In this document: positions 1 to 6,640 of the stretch, piece after piece | Layout of the letters: the number at the start of each line of letters is the position of its first letter | How positions within the stretch are numbered: position 1 is the stretch's first letter | Program-made: the position numbers and the translations under genes | Assembly (NCBI GenBank): GCA_964561655.1 | Contig: CAZLQG010000013.1 | Location: 1 to 23,796, forward strand | Source of the DNA: CAZLQG01 sp964561655 | GTDB taxonomy: Bacteria; Patescibacteriota; Doudnabacteria; UBA920 | DNA length: 23,796 nucleotides | Direction: 5' to 3' | The notes under the pieces: generated by a model | What the model was told of the DNA's origin: nothing | The model's input: the letters and a program-made list of their open reading frames with translations, nothing else | The model's database searches: none

Positions 1-1905
1 TTGGAGTTTAAGAGTCTCTTGGGGAAACTTCCCATCACCCCATCATCCATCAAGGAGGATGACACCCCTCCTCGGGCAGGAGGGGATACTATAGGAAAGC
101 AGGATTACGAGTTTGTAAATACGGAAGAAAAGTTGGAACAGGTTATAAAAGAATTATCGTCCGCGGAAGAAATCGCAATAGACACGGAAACTACGAACAC
201 TCAGGCGGTGGAGGCGGAACTTGTGGGGGTTGGTCTGTCTGCTAAAAAAGGCAAAGCTTATTATGTGCTGGCTGAATCGGCACTAGCGTCAGACGGTTTA
301 AAAAAATTACTGGCAAATCCAAAGATAAAAAAAATCGGTCATAATATTAAATACGACCTGGAAGTCTTAGAAACTAATAGCTATAAACTAACAGCTATAA
401 GTTTTGACACCATGATTGCTTCGTATCTTTTAAACGCCGGTACGCGCCAGCACGGGCTGGACGCTTTGGCGTTTTCGGAATTTGGCTACCAGATGCAGCC
501 GATTGAAGAACTGATTGGCAAGGGTAAGTCCACGATCAGTATGGATCAAGTTCCTCCAGAGAAAGTAAGTTGGTACTGCTGCGAAGACGTGGATATGACA
601 ATGCGGCTAAAGCAGATTTTTGAACCCCAATTGAAAAAGGAAAGCCTCCAAAGGATTTTTGAAGAAATAGAAATACCGCTGGTTCCGGTTTTGTCGGGTA
701 TGGAAACGGCGGGCGTGAAACTGGATGTTAAGCGTTTAAATAAACTAGCAGGCGAGGCAGAAATAGAAATCAAGAAGTTGGAGAATACTATATACAAACT
801 TACGGGAGAGGAATTTAACATTAATTCCCCAAAACAGCTGAAGGAAGTTTTGTTTGAAAAATTAGGGCTTGTGCCGGTGGAGAATAGAAAAACCAAGACC
901 GGGCTTTCCACGGCCGCGGGCGAACTGGAAAAGATGCGCGGCCAGCACAAGGCCATCCCAAAAATTTTAGAATACAGGGAGCTTGCGAAATTACAGAATA
1001 CGTACTTGCTAGCTTTGCCGGGCCTTGTAAGCAAAAGAACCGGCAGGCTCCATACCAGTTATAATCAGACCATTACTGCCACAGGGCGTTTATCGTCAAC
1101 GGATCCGAATTTGCAAAACATTCCGGTTAGAGGGGAAGGTTTAGGAAGCAAAATTAGGCAGGCATTTGTGGCGGAGAAAGGCTACAAGCTTTTAAGTTTG
1201 GATTATTCTCAAATTGAACTTAGAATTGTAGCGCATTTGGCAAAAGACAAAAAAATGCTGGAGGTGTTTAAAAAAGGAGAGGACATTCATACCAAAACTG
1301 CTATGGAGATTTTCGGTGTGTCATCGTCCGCCGTGACTAAAGATATGCGGCGCGACGCAAAAACTATTAACTTTGGAATCCTGTACGGGCTTTCTTCTTT
1401 TGGGCTTTCTTCGCGAATAGAAGAAATTTCCAGAGCCGAGGCCAAAGAATTTATCCAAAAATATTTTAAAGCCTACCCTGCAGTTGAGCAGTATATTGAG
1501 CAGATTAAACTCCAGGTTAATGAAGAAGGCTTTGTGCGGAATGAACTTGGGCGCGTCCGAAAATTCCCGGAAATCAAATCTTCGCGGTGGCAAATTCGCG
1601 CCGCGGCGGAACGCGCGGCAGTGAATTTCCCGATTCAGTCTCTTGCCGCGGACGTGATTAAGGTGGCAATGATAAATATTCATAAAGAGATTAGTCAAGA
1701 GTCAAGGGTCAAGAGTCAAGAAATTCAGATGCTCCTGCAAGTGCACGACGAGTTGGTATTTGAAGTGAAGGAAGATAAAGTAAAACACTGGGCAAACAAG
1801 CTGGCGTTGATGATGGAAGAGGCAATTAAACTCTCTGTGCCGATTAAAGTAGAAGCCAAAGTGGGGGATAATTGGGGAGAGATGGAACCATTAAGTAAGA
1901 TTTAA
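1..1905 (+). CDS. polA: DNA polymerase I, 3' part (5' end outside window)
   Basis: DNA polymerase I fills gaps in repair and Okazaki-fragment processing. The visible 634 residues hold a 3'-5' exonuclease domain with an intact acidic set: D61 and E63 in DTETT, N115 and D119 in HNIKYD, and the Y192-x3-D196 motif. The palm-fingers polymerase follows: motif A LDYSQIE near 400, motif B RRDAKTINFGILYG near 450, motif C QVHDE near 582. Proofreading and synthesis should both work. The TTG at base 1 is not a real start: EFKSLL is typical of the junction after the 5'-nuclease domain, so that domain probably lies upstream. Two oddities sit in frame: a palindrome in the inter-domain linker (residues about 15-29) and a 4x7-bp repeat at residues about 565-574, just before motif C. 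RhuM-Fic starts 30 bp downstream. Confidence 0.96.
   Translation: MEFKSLLGKLPITPSSIKEDDTPPRAGGDTIGKQDYEFVNTEEKLEQVIKELSSAEEIAIDTETTNTQAVEAELVGVGLSAKKGKAYYVLAESALASDGLKKLLANPKIKKIGHNIKYDLEVLETNSYKLTAISFDTMIASYLLNAGTRQHGLDALAFSEFGYQMQPIEELIGKGKSTISMDQVPPEKVSWYCCEDVDMTMRLKQIFEPQLKKESLQRIFEEIEIPLVPVLSGMETAGVKLDVKRLNKLAGEAEIEIKKLENTIYKLTGEEFNINSPKQLKEVLFEKLGLVPVENRKTKTGLSTAAGELEKMRGQHKAIPKILEYRELAKLQNTYLLALPGLVSKRTGRLHTSYNQTITATGRLSSTDPNLQNIPVRGEGLGSKIRQAFVAEKGYKLLSLDYSQIELRIVAHLAKDKKMLEVFKKGEDIHTKTAMEIFGVSSSAVTKDMRRDAKTINFGILYGLSSFGLSSRIEEISRAEAKEFIQKYFKAYPAVEQYIEQIKLQVNEEGFVRNELGRVRKFPEIKSSRWQIRAAAERAAVNFPIQSLAADVIKVAMINIHKEISQESRVKSQEIQMLLQVHDELVFEVKEDKVKHWANKLALMMEEAIKLSVPIKVEAKVGDNWGEMEPLSKI
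43..85. repeat. Paired palindromes inside polA linker
   Basis: A 6-bp inverted repeat (TCATCC at 43-48, GGATGA at 57-62) is followed by a perfect 8-bp one (CCCCTCCT at 65-72, loop CGGGC, AGGAGGGG at 78-85). It encodes a low-complexity linker between the presumed 5'-nuclease domain and the exonuclease domain. It resembles the GC-rich palindromes at 11789-11809 and 14944-14965. Confidence 0.75.
1693..1720. repeat. In-frame 4x7-bp tandem repeat in polA
   Basis: Four heptamers in a row: AGTCAAG, AGTCAAG, GGTCAAG, AGTCAAG. The translation is SQESRVKSQE, placed between the helix MINIHKE and polymerase motif C, where other family A polymerases have a short variable loop. Length 28 bp; the reading frame stays open. 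Confidence 0.9.
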
Positions 1906-1935
1906 AAGATTAAATAAGATTGAGCATGATTTATT

Positions 1936-2946
1936 ATGCAAGAAACAAAAAAGGGAGAAATTATAATTTATAAGGCCGCGGAGGGCCCGGAGCTTAGGGT
2001 TAAGATGGAGGGAGAAACTATTTGGGCGACGCAAGCTCAAATTGCTGAGCTTTTTGGTACTCAAAAGGCGGCTATTTCCAAGCATATCAGCAACATCTAT
2101 AAATCCGCAGAATTAAGCCAAAAAGCAACTGTTTCCAAAATGGAAACACTTCAAATAGAGGGCAAAAGGCAGATTAAGAGAGAAATTGAATACTACAATC
2201 TGGATATGGTTATTGCTGTAGGTTATAGGGTTAATTCTAAGAGGGCTACTGCTTTTCGTATTTGGGCGACAAACACCTTGAAGGAGTACTTGCTTAAAGG
2301 CGTTGTTATCAATCAGCAAAGGCTAAAAGAAACGCAACTGTTGCGCCTTAAAGAATTGGAACAGGCGACCAGGTTGTTTCAAAATGTACTAGAGCATCAA
2401 AGAGTGGAAGGTTATGAAAAGTCTTTGCTTAAAATAATTACCGACTATACCGAAACTTGGGTGCTTTTGAATAAATACGACAAGGGCGATTTAAAGATTG
2501 AAGGCGTAAGTAAAAAACAACCAAAGAATCTAAATTACGAAGGCTTAAAAAAATCCATCGCCTCTTTTAAAAAGCGCCTTATGGCAAAAAAAGAAGCGGG
2601 CAGTTTGTTTGGGCAGGAAGTGGGGAACAAGTTTGCCGCGGTACTGGGTAGCATTGAACAAACTTACGGCGGAAAAGAATTGTATTCTTCAATAGAAGAA
2701 AAAGCGGCACACCTTTTGTATTTTTGTATTAAAGACCATCCGTTCGCTGATGGCAACAAGCGCATTGGCGCGTTGGTGTTTTTGTTGTTTTTGATTCAGA
2801 ATAACAATCTCTACAGCTTGAAAACCGGGGAGCGTAAAATTAATGATAATGCGCTTGTTGCCCTGGCGCTTTTGGTTGCGGAAAGCAAGCCTTCGGATAA
2901 AGACGTAATGGTAAAGCTGATTGTTAATTTGATTAATCGCAAATAA
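1936..2946 (+). CDS. RhuM-Fic/Doc fusion protein
   Basis: A 336-residue protein. The N-terminal half (about 1-150) matches the RhuM family: a helix-turn-helix-like segment (WATQAQIAELFGTQKAAISKH) followed by the family's YYNLDMVIAVGYRVNSKRATAFRIWA block. The C-terminal part is a Fic/Doc domain with the active-site motif HPFADGNKRIG at 268-278. Fic enzymes transfer AMP or phosphate to target proteins; lysine after the asparagine (GNKR instead of GNGR) recalls Doc, a kinase of EF-Tu, but target and chemistry here are unknown. ATG 1936 lies 30 bp after polA with no SD. No separate antitoxin gene adjoins it: rpsT is convergent. The RhuM half may bind DNA and regulate the toxin-like half; that is inference. 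Confidence 0.9.
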   Translation: MQETKKGEIIIYKAAEGPELRVKMEGETIWATQAQIAELFGTQKAAISKHISNIYKSAELSQKATVSKMETLQIEGKRQIKREIEYYNLDMVIAVGYRVNSKRATAFRIWATNTLKEYLLKGVVINQQRLKETQLLRLKELEQATRLFQNVLEHQRVEGYEKSLLKIITDYTETWVLLNKYDKGDLKIEGVSKKQPKNLNYEGLKKSIASFKKRLMAKKEAGSLFGQEVGNKFAAVLGSIEQTYGGKELYSSIEEKAAHLLYFCIKDHPFADGNKRIGALVFLLFLIQNNNLYSLKTGERKINDNALVALALLVAESKPSDKDVMVKLIVNLINRK

Positions 2947-2973
2947 AAATCCCCGCAGGAGGCGGGGATTTTT
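2945..2973. terminator. Bidirectional terminator, RhuM-Fic / rpsT
   Basis: Stem of 12 bp (2945-2956 with 2962-2973), GC core CCCCGC/GCGGGG, 5-nt loop AGGAG, A-tract on one side and T-tract on the other. It overlaps the RhuM-Fic stop codon and lies 2 bp past the rpsT stop, so it can serve both convergent genes. Confidence 0.9.
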
Positions 2974-2975
2974 AT

Positions 2976-3239
2976 TTATTTAACTTTTTCTATAGCCCTA
3001 CTAAGGCGGGATTTCAGCCTTGCGGATTTGTTCTTGTGAATTACGTTGGTTTTGGCCGCTTTGTCCAGAGCGGACATGACTTTTTTTATCGCTTTCATAG
3101 CCTCATTTTTTTTGCCGGCGGCAATTAACTTCCTTACAGCTTTGACGGCAGATTTATAATTGTTCTTTTTGATTAAATTTCTTGCTCGCCTTTTGGCTGA
3201 CTGCTTCATTGCCTTAATGGCGGATTTGGTGTTGGGCAT
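2976..3239 (-). CDS. rpsT: 30S ribosomal protein bS20
   Basis: An 87-residue, strongly basic protein of the usual S20 length. It starts MPNTKSAIKAMKQSAKRR and has the S20 pattern of Lys/Arg-rich helices, including KSAVKAVRK and HKNKSARLKSRL. S20 is an early-binding protein of the small subunit, contacting 16S rRNA. The start has no Shine-Dalgarno sequence; directly upstream is a run of 7-bp units (3244-3278), then a stem-loop (3285-3320) and a candidate promoter (3337-3365). Transcription toward RhuM-Fic ends at the shared hairpin. Confidence 0.97.
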   Translation of the reverse strand: MPNTKSAIKAMKQSAKRRARNLIKKNNYKSAVKAVRKLIAAGKKNEAMKAIKKVMSALDKAAKTNVIHKNKSARLKSRLSRAIEKVK

Positions 3240-3243
3240 AAAC

Positions 3244-3278
3244 TAAATTTAGGATTTATGATGTAAGATTTAAGATTT
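3244..3278. repeat. Heptamer array upstream of rpsT
   Basis: Five consecutive 7-bp units on the plus strand: TAAATTT, AGGATTT, ATGATGT, AAGATTT, AAGATTT. The array ends 4 bp before the rpsT ATG and occupies the place where an SD would be. Confidence 0.8.
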
Positions 3279-3284
3279 GGTTTA

Positions 3285-3320
3285 CCCCGTTAAATTTTCA
3301 GCAGCTTTATTTAACCGGGG
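3285..3320 (-). promoter_or_regulatory. Stem-loop in rpsT leader
   Basis: CCCCGTTAAAT (3285-3295) pairs with ATTTAACCGGGG (3309-3320): 11 bp with a single bulged C and a 13-nt loop. No T-tract follows on either strand, so it is not a simple terminator. It falls inside the predicted rpsT leader, about 45-80 nt before the start codon. In E. coli S20 represses its own translation; a similar role here is only a guess. Confidence 0.5.
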
Positions 3321-3336
3321 CGACACAGTAAGATGG

Positions 3337-3365
3337 ATATTAGCAGGTTTTTGGTGATTAAGCAA
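3337..3365 (-). promoter_or_regulatory. Candidate extended -10 promoter for rpsT
   Basis: On the minus strand, TTGCTT (3365-3360), a 17-bp spacer, and TAATAT (3342-3337) preceded by TGC, giving an extended -10. Transcription would begin near 3330, leaving a leader of about 90 nt that includes the 3285-3320 stem-loop. The -35 match is only three of six. Confidence 0.5.
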
Positions 3366-3380
3366 GAGCTATCTTTTAGA

Positions 3381-3427
3381 ATTAGAGATTCTTCGGTTTG
3401 TTCAGGATGACCCGCGTAAGCGGGTCA
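3381..3427. repeat. Dispersed-type repeat with hairpin at uvrB 3' end
   Basis: GAGATTCTTCGGTTTGTTC (from 3384) leads into a perfect 8-bp palindrome: TGACCCGC (3408-3415), loop GTAA, GCGGGTCA (3420-3427). This word order resembles a dispersed repeat I recall from many bacterial genomes; I cannot search for copies here. The minus-strand uvrB reading frame ends inside it. Confidence 0.55.
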
Positions 3428-5429
3428 GTTTTTTGATTTCCTGAACACTATCTCTTATCTTCGCGGCAAGCTCAAATTCCAAATTTCTGGCAGCTAAGTC
3501 CATTTGCTCGTTGAGCTCTTCCAAATAAAATTTAACTTCTTGTTTGTCCATTTTGGAGACATCGCGTTTGTCTATTCCATCATTAACCGTTTCCTTTTTT
3601 GTGCCTGCCAGGCGGGAATCGGCAATGGCTTTTTTGATGCTTTGCGGCGTGATGTCGTGCTGTTTGTTGTAAGCCTCCTGCACTTTGCGTCGCCTAGTGG
3701 TCTCATCAATCGCCCTTTTCATACTACCTGTTGCCCTGTCGGCATACATTATTACATGTCCGTCCAAATGTCTGGCGGCGCGGCCCATCATTTGCATAAA
3801 AAAAGTCTCGCTTCGCAAAAAGCCTTCCTTGTCCGCATCAAGAATCGCTACAAGTGATACTTCCGGCAAATCTAAACCTTCGCGGAGTAAGTTTATCCCG
3901 ACCAAAACATCATAAACTCCCAATCTCAAATCCCTCAAAGTTTCCAAACGTTCAAAAGTTTCTATGTCGCTGTGGATGTATTGGACTTTAATGTCTTCCT
4001 CTTTCAGGTATTCGGAAAGTTCTTCTGCCATACGTTTGGTCAGGGTGGCAACAAGTACGCGTTGTTTATTTTTCACGCGTTTGTGGATGTTTTCGATTAA
4101 GTCGTCAACTTGGTTTTTTGTCGGATGGATTTCTATTGTAGGATCAAGCAAGCCCGTGGGGCGGATTAGCTGTTCAATTACTGTAGGGCTAAAGGCTAAG
4201 GTTTTAGGGCTGAGGTTATTAAAGGATTGTTTAATTTCCCACGGGCTTGGAGTTGCTGATACAAACACGCATTGGTTTATTTTATTTAAGAACTCCTGAA
4301 ATTTTAAAGGTCTGTTATCAAGAGCGCTTGGAAGCCTAAAACCATAATCCACCAAAGTCTGCTTGCGCGAGCGGTCGCCGTTATACATGGCGTTAAGCTG
4401 GGGAACGGTCTGGTGCGATTCGTCTATAAACAGCAAGAAATCATCGGGAAAATAATCAATTAGCGTGGAAGGAGGTTCGCCAGCTGTTCTTCCGTCCAAA
4501 TGGCGGGAGTAGTTTTCTATGCCGGAAACGAAGCCGGTATTAGAAAGCATTTCCAAATCAAAATTAGCGCGCTGTTCCAGCCTTTGGGCTTCTACTAATT
4601 TACTTTGTGTTTTTAATTGTTTTAGTCTCTCGGCAAGCTCGAGACGTATTTCCTCTGTTGCTTTTTGGAGTTTTTCTTCCGGTGTAACAAAGTGTTTGGC
4701 AGGGAAAATAGTAAATTTTTTCAAGTCTTCAATTAAGTGCCCTGTTAATGCATCCAGCCTTTGGATTTTTTCTATTTCGTCTCCAAAAAAATTTAGGCGG
4801 ATTATTGTATCTTCGGAAGAAAGAATAATATCCAAGGTGTCACCCTGGATGCGGAAAGTTCCTCGCTGCAAATCAAAATCATTTCTTTGATACTGCAAAT
4901 CAGTAAGGCGCCTTAAAAGCTTGTCGCGTTTTAGACTTTGGCCTTTTTTTATATCTAAGGATAGTTCCAGATAATCGCCGGGGTTGCCAAGGCCATAAAT
5001 GCAGGAAACACTGGCAACTATCAGTACATCTTTTCTGGACAAAAGCGACTGAGTAGCGGCGTTCCTAAGCCTATCTATTTCTTCGTTAATTTCCGTTTCT
5101 TTTTCTATGTAAGTGTCGTTCCTTGGAATATAGGCTTCGGGCTGGTAGTAATCGTAATAGGAGACAAAATAGTGTACGGCGTTGTTCGGGAAAAATTCCT
5201 GGAATTCGCTAGCCAGCTGCGCGGCTAAAGTTTTGTTGTGGGAGATGATGAGAGTTGGTTTGTTTATTGCCTGGATTACATTGGCCATGGTAAAAGTTTT
5301 GCCCGAGCCAGTAACGCCAAGCAGGGTTTGAAATTGCCTTTTGGAGTTGATTGATTTTAGCAACTGCTCAATCGCTTTTGGCTGGTCACCAGCGGGTCGA
5401 AACTTTGATTTAAGGTGGAACTTTGTCAT
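3402..5429 (-). CDS. uvrB: UvrABC system protein B
   Basis: UvrB is the damage-verifying helicase subunit of nucleotide excision repair, loaded by UvrA and cut-licensing for UvrC. The protein has 675 residues, normal for the family. Visible motifs: Walker A GVTGSGKT (38-45), the beta-hairpin YYDYYQPEAYIPRNDTYIEK (91-110) that locks onto DNA, DESH Walker B (336-339), helicase motifs such as INLLREGLDLPEVSLVAILDADKEGFLRS (starting about residue 513) and QMMGRAARH, and a C-terminal UVR helical hairpin (EQMDLAARNLEFELAAKIRD) that contacts UvrC. The last residues, TRLRGSS and the TGA stop, are encoded by a hairpin repeat (3402-3427), so the extreme C-terminus is probably acquired. The ATG has no SD; heptamers lie directly upstream. 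Confidence 0.98.
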   Translation of the reverse strand: MTKFHLKSKFRPAGDQPKAIEQLLKSINSKRQFQTLLGVTGSGKTFTMANVIQAINKPTLIISHNKTLAAQLASEFQEFFPNNAVHYFVSYYDYYQPEAYIPRNDTYIEKETEINEEIDRLRNAATQSLLSRKDVLIVASVSCIYGLGNPGDYLELSLDIKKGQSLKRDKLLRRLTDLQYQRNDFDLQRGTFRIQGDTLDIILSSEDTIIRLNFFGDEIEKIQRLDALTGHLIEDLKKFTIFPAKHFVTPEEKLQKATEEIRLELAERLKQLKTQSKLVEAQRLEQRANFDLEMLSNTGFVSGIENYSRHLDGRTAGEPPSTLIDYFPDDFLLFIDESHQTVPQLNAMYNGDRSRKQTLVDYGFRLPSALDNRPLKFQEFLNKINQCVFVSATPSPWEIKQSFNNLSPKTLAFSPTVIEQLIRPTGLLDPTIEIHPTKNQVDDLIENIHKRVKNKQRVLVATLTKRMAEELSEYLKEEDIKVQYIHSDIETFERLETLRDLRLGVYDVLVGINLLREGLDLPEVSLVAILDADKEGFLRSETFFMQMMGRAARHLDGHVIMYADRATGSMKRAIDETTRRRKVQEAYNKQHDITPQSIKKAIADSRLAGTKKETVNDGIDKRDVSKMDKQEVKFYLEELNEQMDLAARNLEFELAAKIRDSVQEIKKLTRLRGSS

Positions 5430-5468
5430 ATAAAGTCAGTATAAAGTATTAGGTATTAAGTATAAAGT
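5430..5468. repeat. Heptamer array upstream of uvrB
   Basis: Plus-strand units ATAAAGT (5430-5436), then after 4 bp ATAAAGT, ATTAGGT, ATTAAGT, ATAAAGT (5441-5468). The first unit abuts the uvrB ATG (5429-5427) and no SD is present. Confidence 0.8.
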
Positions 5469-5470
5469 AA

Positions 5471-5510
5471 AAAAGACAAAAAAAAGAAGCCCAGATTTGC
5501 AGTCTCCGGG
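5471..5510 (-). terminator. Probable terminator after the tRNA gene
   Basis: On the minus strand a short stem (CCC and AGA pairing with TCT and GGG, with a 2-nt bulge, 5510-5490) is followed by CTTC, eight Ts and a further T-run. The stem is weak, but position and U-tract suit an end for the tRNA transcript. Confidence 0.4.
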
Positions 5511-5542
5511 TCGTCCACCTATTGGCGGAAATGATAGCTTGA

Positions 5543-5618
5543 TGAGATTGACGGGACTCGAACCCGCAATCTTCTGGCTGCCACCCCAGACGCTCTAATC
5601 CAATTGAGCTACAAGCTC
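5543..5618 (-). tRNA. tRNA, identity uncertain (8-nt anticodon loop)
   Basis: A 76-nt cloverleaf reads on the minus strand. Acceptor arms GAGCTTG (5618-5612) and CAATCTC (5550-5544) pair except for a C-U mismatch at position 4-69. The D stem is GCTC/GAGC, the T arm is GCGGG TTCGAGT CCCGT, the discriminator is A and no CCA is encoded. The anticodon stem TCTGG/CCAGA closes an 8-nt loop, GGTGGCAG, instead of 7. Taking the only T as U33 gives anticodon GGC (Ala), but the G3-U70 pair that marks alanine tRNAs is absent. Counting from the 5' side gives TGG (Pro). A decayed or unusual tRNA is also possible. Confidence 0.7.
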
Positions 5619-5714
5619 GGTTTATGAATCCTCTTTGATTTTGGTGACCGCAGGGAAGCTGTGCCGCTGGAAAGTTATAGAAATGGCGGCGCGCGTGGGG
5701 GGTTTAGGAATGAA

Positions 5715-6056
5715 ATGTATAAGTTGGCGTTCGATATAGACCATAAGGCCAATAAGTATTTAATTCATCTCGGCAAAGAACCGGTTATAAAAAGAGCGGC
5801 GCGGCAGCATGTGGCAAAATTAAAGTTTTATCCGAAAAAATCGGCCAAGATAGCTTCTATCGCAGGCCTTCAAAAAGTCAAAGAGATGAAGTCCGTGGTT
5901 TCAACTTATCAGGAAAAGAAAATCGGCGATTTTGCGGATTACGCCAAAAACGGACACGGTTTTGTGGTAACTTTTATAATAAAGGCCAGAACCCGCGCCA
6001 AGCTTTTAGGCGAGGTAAGAAAAATAGAAAAGCTTATAAATATAGAAACGAATTAA
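5715..6056 (+). CDS. Hypothetical protein, 113 aa
   Basis: I do not recognise a family. ATG 5715 is the likely start because AGGA ends 5 nt before it; a GTG at 5661 would add 18 poorly structured residues. The product is basic and probably cytoplasmic: an N-terminal strand (MYKLAFDID), a Lys/Arg-rich middle (PVIKRAARQHVAKLKFYPKK), then DFADYAKNGHGFVVTFIIK followed by an amphipathic helix (ARTRAKLLGEVRKIEKLI). No signal peptide or membrane segment is seen. The order suggests a small alpha/beta fold, but that is inference. It lies 24 bp from the convergent GC-rich gene and shares no clear terminator. Confidence 0.65.
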   Translation: MYKLAFDIDHKANKYLIHLGKEPVIKRAARQHVAKLKFYPKKSAKIASIAGLQKVKEMKSVVSTYQEKKIGDFADYAKNGHGFVVTFIIKARTRAKLLGEVRKIEKLINIETN

Positions 6057-6081
6057 AAAATTACGGTTTTAAAAGAGCCGT
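6055..6081 (-). terminator. Weak second hairpin and U-tract
   Basis: On the minus strand ACGG (6081-6078) can pair with CCGT (6066-6063) around an AT-rich loop and is followed by six Ts (6060-6055). It would back up the stronger terminator just upstream. Confidence 0.35.
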
Positions 6082-6530
6082 TAAAAAAAGGACCAGCGCG
6101 AACGCGTCGCGCTGGTTGAGCTGGCCAGTTCGTAGAAAGAGTGGCCTTTTTTGCTGGTCCATCGGACCAGCAGGAGAACCTTGCCGCTGGGGAAGTCCCC
6201 ACAGAAACGGACTCTAGTTGAGCCTGTCGTCCCATCGGTAAGGACAAAGTGCACCTCGCACTGTTGCCCTTTGACGAGACTGCCGGCTATTCCTCCAGCC
6301 AGCGCTCCCCAGACGTCTCCGGTTACCGCGGTGCCTACGAGGGCACCGAGAGGACCCTGGTCGGGGCCTTCTATGACCTCAGGCCTGGTGACCACCGCGG
6401 TCACCTCTTCCCGTTGGTGGTAGGGGAAGTCCTGGTCAGCCACCAATATCAGGCCGATGAATACGCCCACGACAGGAATCGCGAGCATAATCCAGAAAAT
6501 AACCGCTAATACTTTTTTTACGGTTTTCAT
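6081..6530 (-). CDS. GC-rich membrane-anchored glycine-zipper protein
   Basis: 149 residues, no family recognised. Residues 7-30 form one hydrophobic helix after MKTVKK, so an N-in signal anchor or uncleaved signal is likely. Residues about 59-88 are Gly/Ala-rich with small residues at helical spacing (GPLGALVGTAVTGD, then WGALAGGIAGSLVKG), a glycine-zipper pattern able to insert in or oligomerise at membranes. A beta-rich end with two Cys (91 and 110) follows. Base composition is far richer in G+C than neighbouring genes. It also has a near-consensus promoter (6563-6591) and the window's strongest SD, AGGAGG at 6546-6541, where most genes have none. The stop codon lies inside a terminator U-tract. 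Recent acquisition is plausible. Confidence 0.75.
   Translation of the reverse strand: MKTVKKVLAVIFWIMLAIPVVGVFIGLILVADQDFPYHQREEVTAVVTRPEVIEGPDQGPLGALVGTAVTGDVWGALAGGIAGSLVKGQQCEVHFVLTDGTTGSTRVRFCGDFPSGKVLLLVRWTSKKGHSFYELASSTSATRSRWSFF
6083..6116 (-). terminator. Strong terminator overlapping a stop codon
   Basis: Minus strand: ACCAGCGCGA (6116-6107), loop CGCGT, TCGCGCTGGT (6101-6092), CC, then seven Ts (6089-6083). A 10-bp GC-rich stem plus U7 is a textbook intrinsic terminator. The last T is the first base of the TAA stop of the 149-residue gene. Confidence 0.85.
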
Positions 6531-6562
6531 TCCATGTCCCCCTCCTTATAAGAGAACAATAT

Positions 6563-6591
6563 ATCATACAATAATTTAACAAAATTGTCAA
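6563..6591 (-). promoter_or_regulatory. Near-consensus sigma-70 promoter
   Basis: Minus strand TTGACA (6591-6586), 17-bp spacer, TATGAT (6568-6563). This is the best consensus match in the window. Transcription would start near 6556, with AGGAGG at 6546-6541 leading to the ATG at 6530. Confidence 0.8.
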
Positions 6592-6612
6592 GAATCAATT
6601 ACTATTATTTAT

Positions 6613-6640
6613 AAAAAACCCTTTATTTAGAGGGATTTTT
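6613..6640. terminator. Terminator-like hairpin between divergent genes
   Basis: An A-rich arm ending CCCT pairs with AGGG followed by ATTTTT, with one A-A mismatch and an AT-rich loop. It sits between the divergent minus-strand promoter and the ruvA promoter and could insulate them. Confidence 0.35.

Noticed and set aside
1..3. TTG at base 1 as a true polA start
   Set aside because: It is only the window edge; EFKSLL belongs to the end of the 5'-nuclease region, so the gene runs in from upstream.
3408..3433. Hairpin plus T-run as a plus-strand terminator of a gene
   Set aside because: No plus-strand gene ends there; it is inside the uvrB 3' end. A role against antisense RNA is possible but unsupported.
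5661..5714. GTG start adding 18 residues to the 113-residue protein
   Set aside because: No SD there, and the extra residues are of low quality; ATG 5715 has AGGA at a good distance.
6151..6509. Two plus-strand open frames opposite the GC-rich gene
   Set aside because: They are by-products of high GC on the antisense strand; the minus frame has the promoter, SD, membrane helix and terminator.
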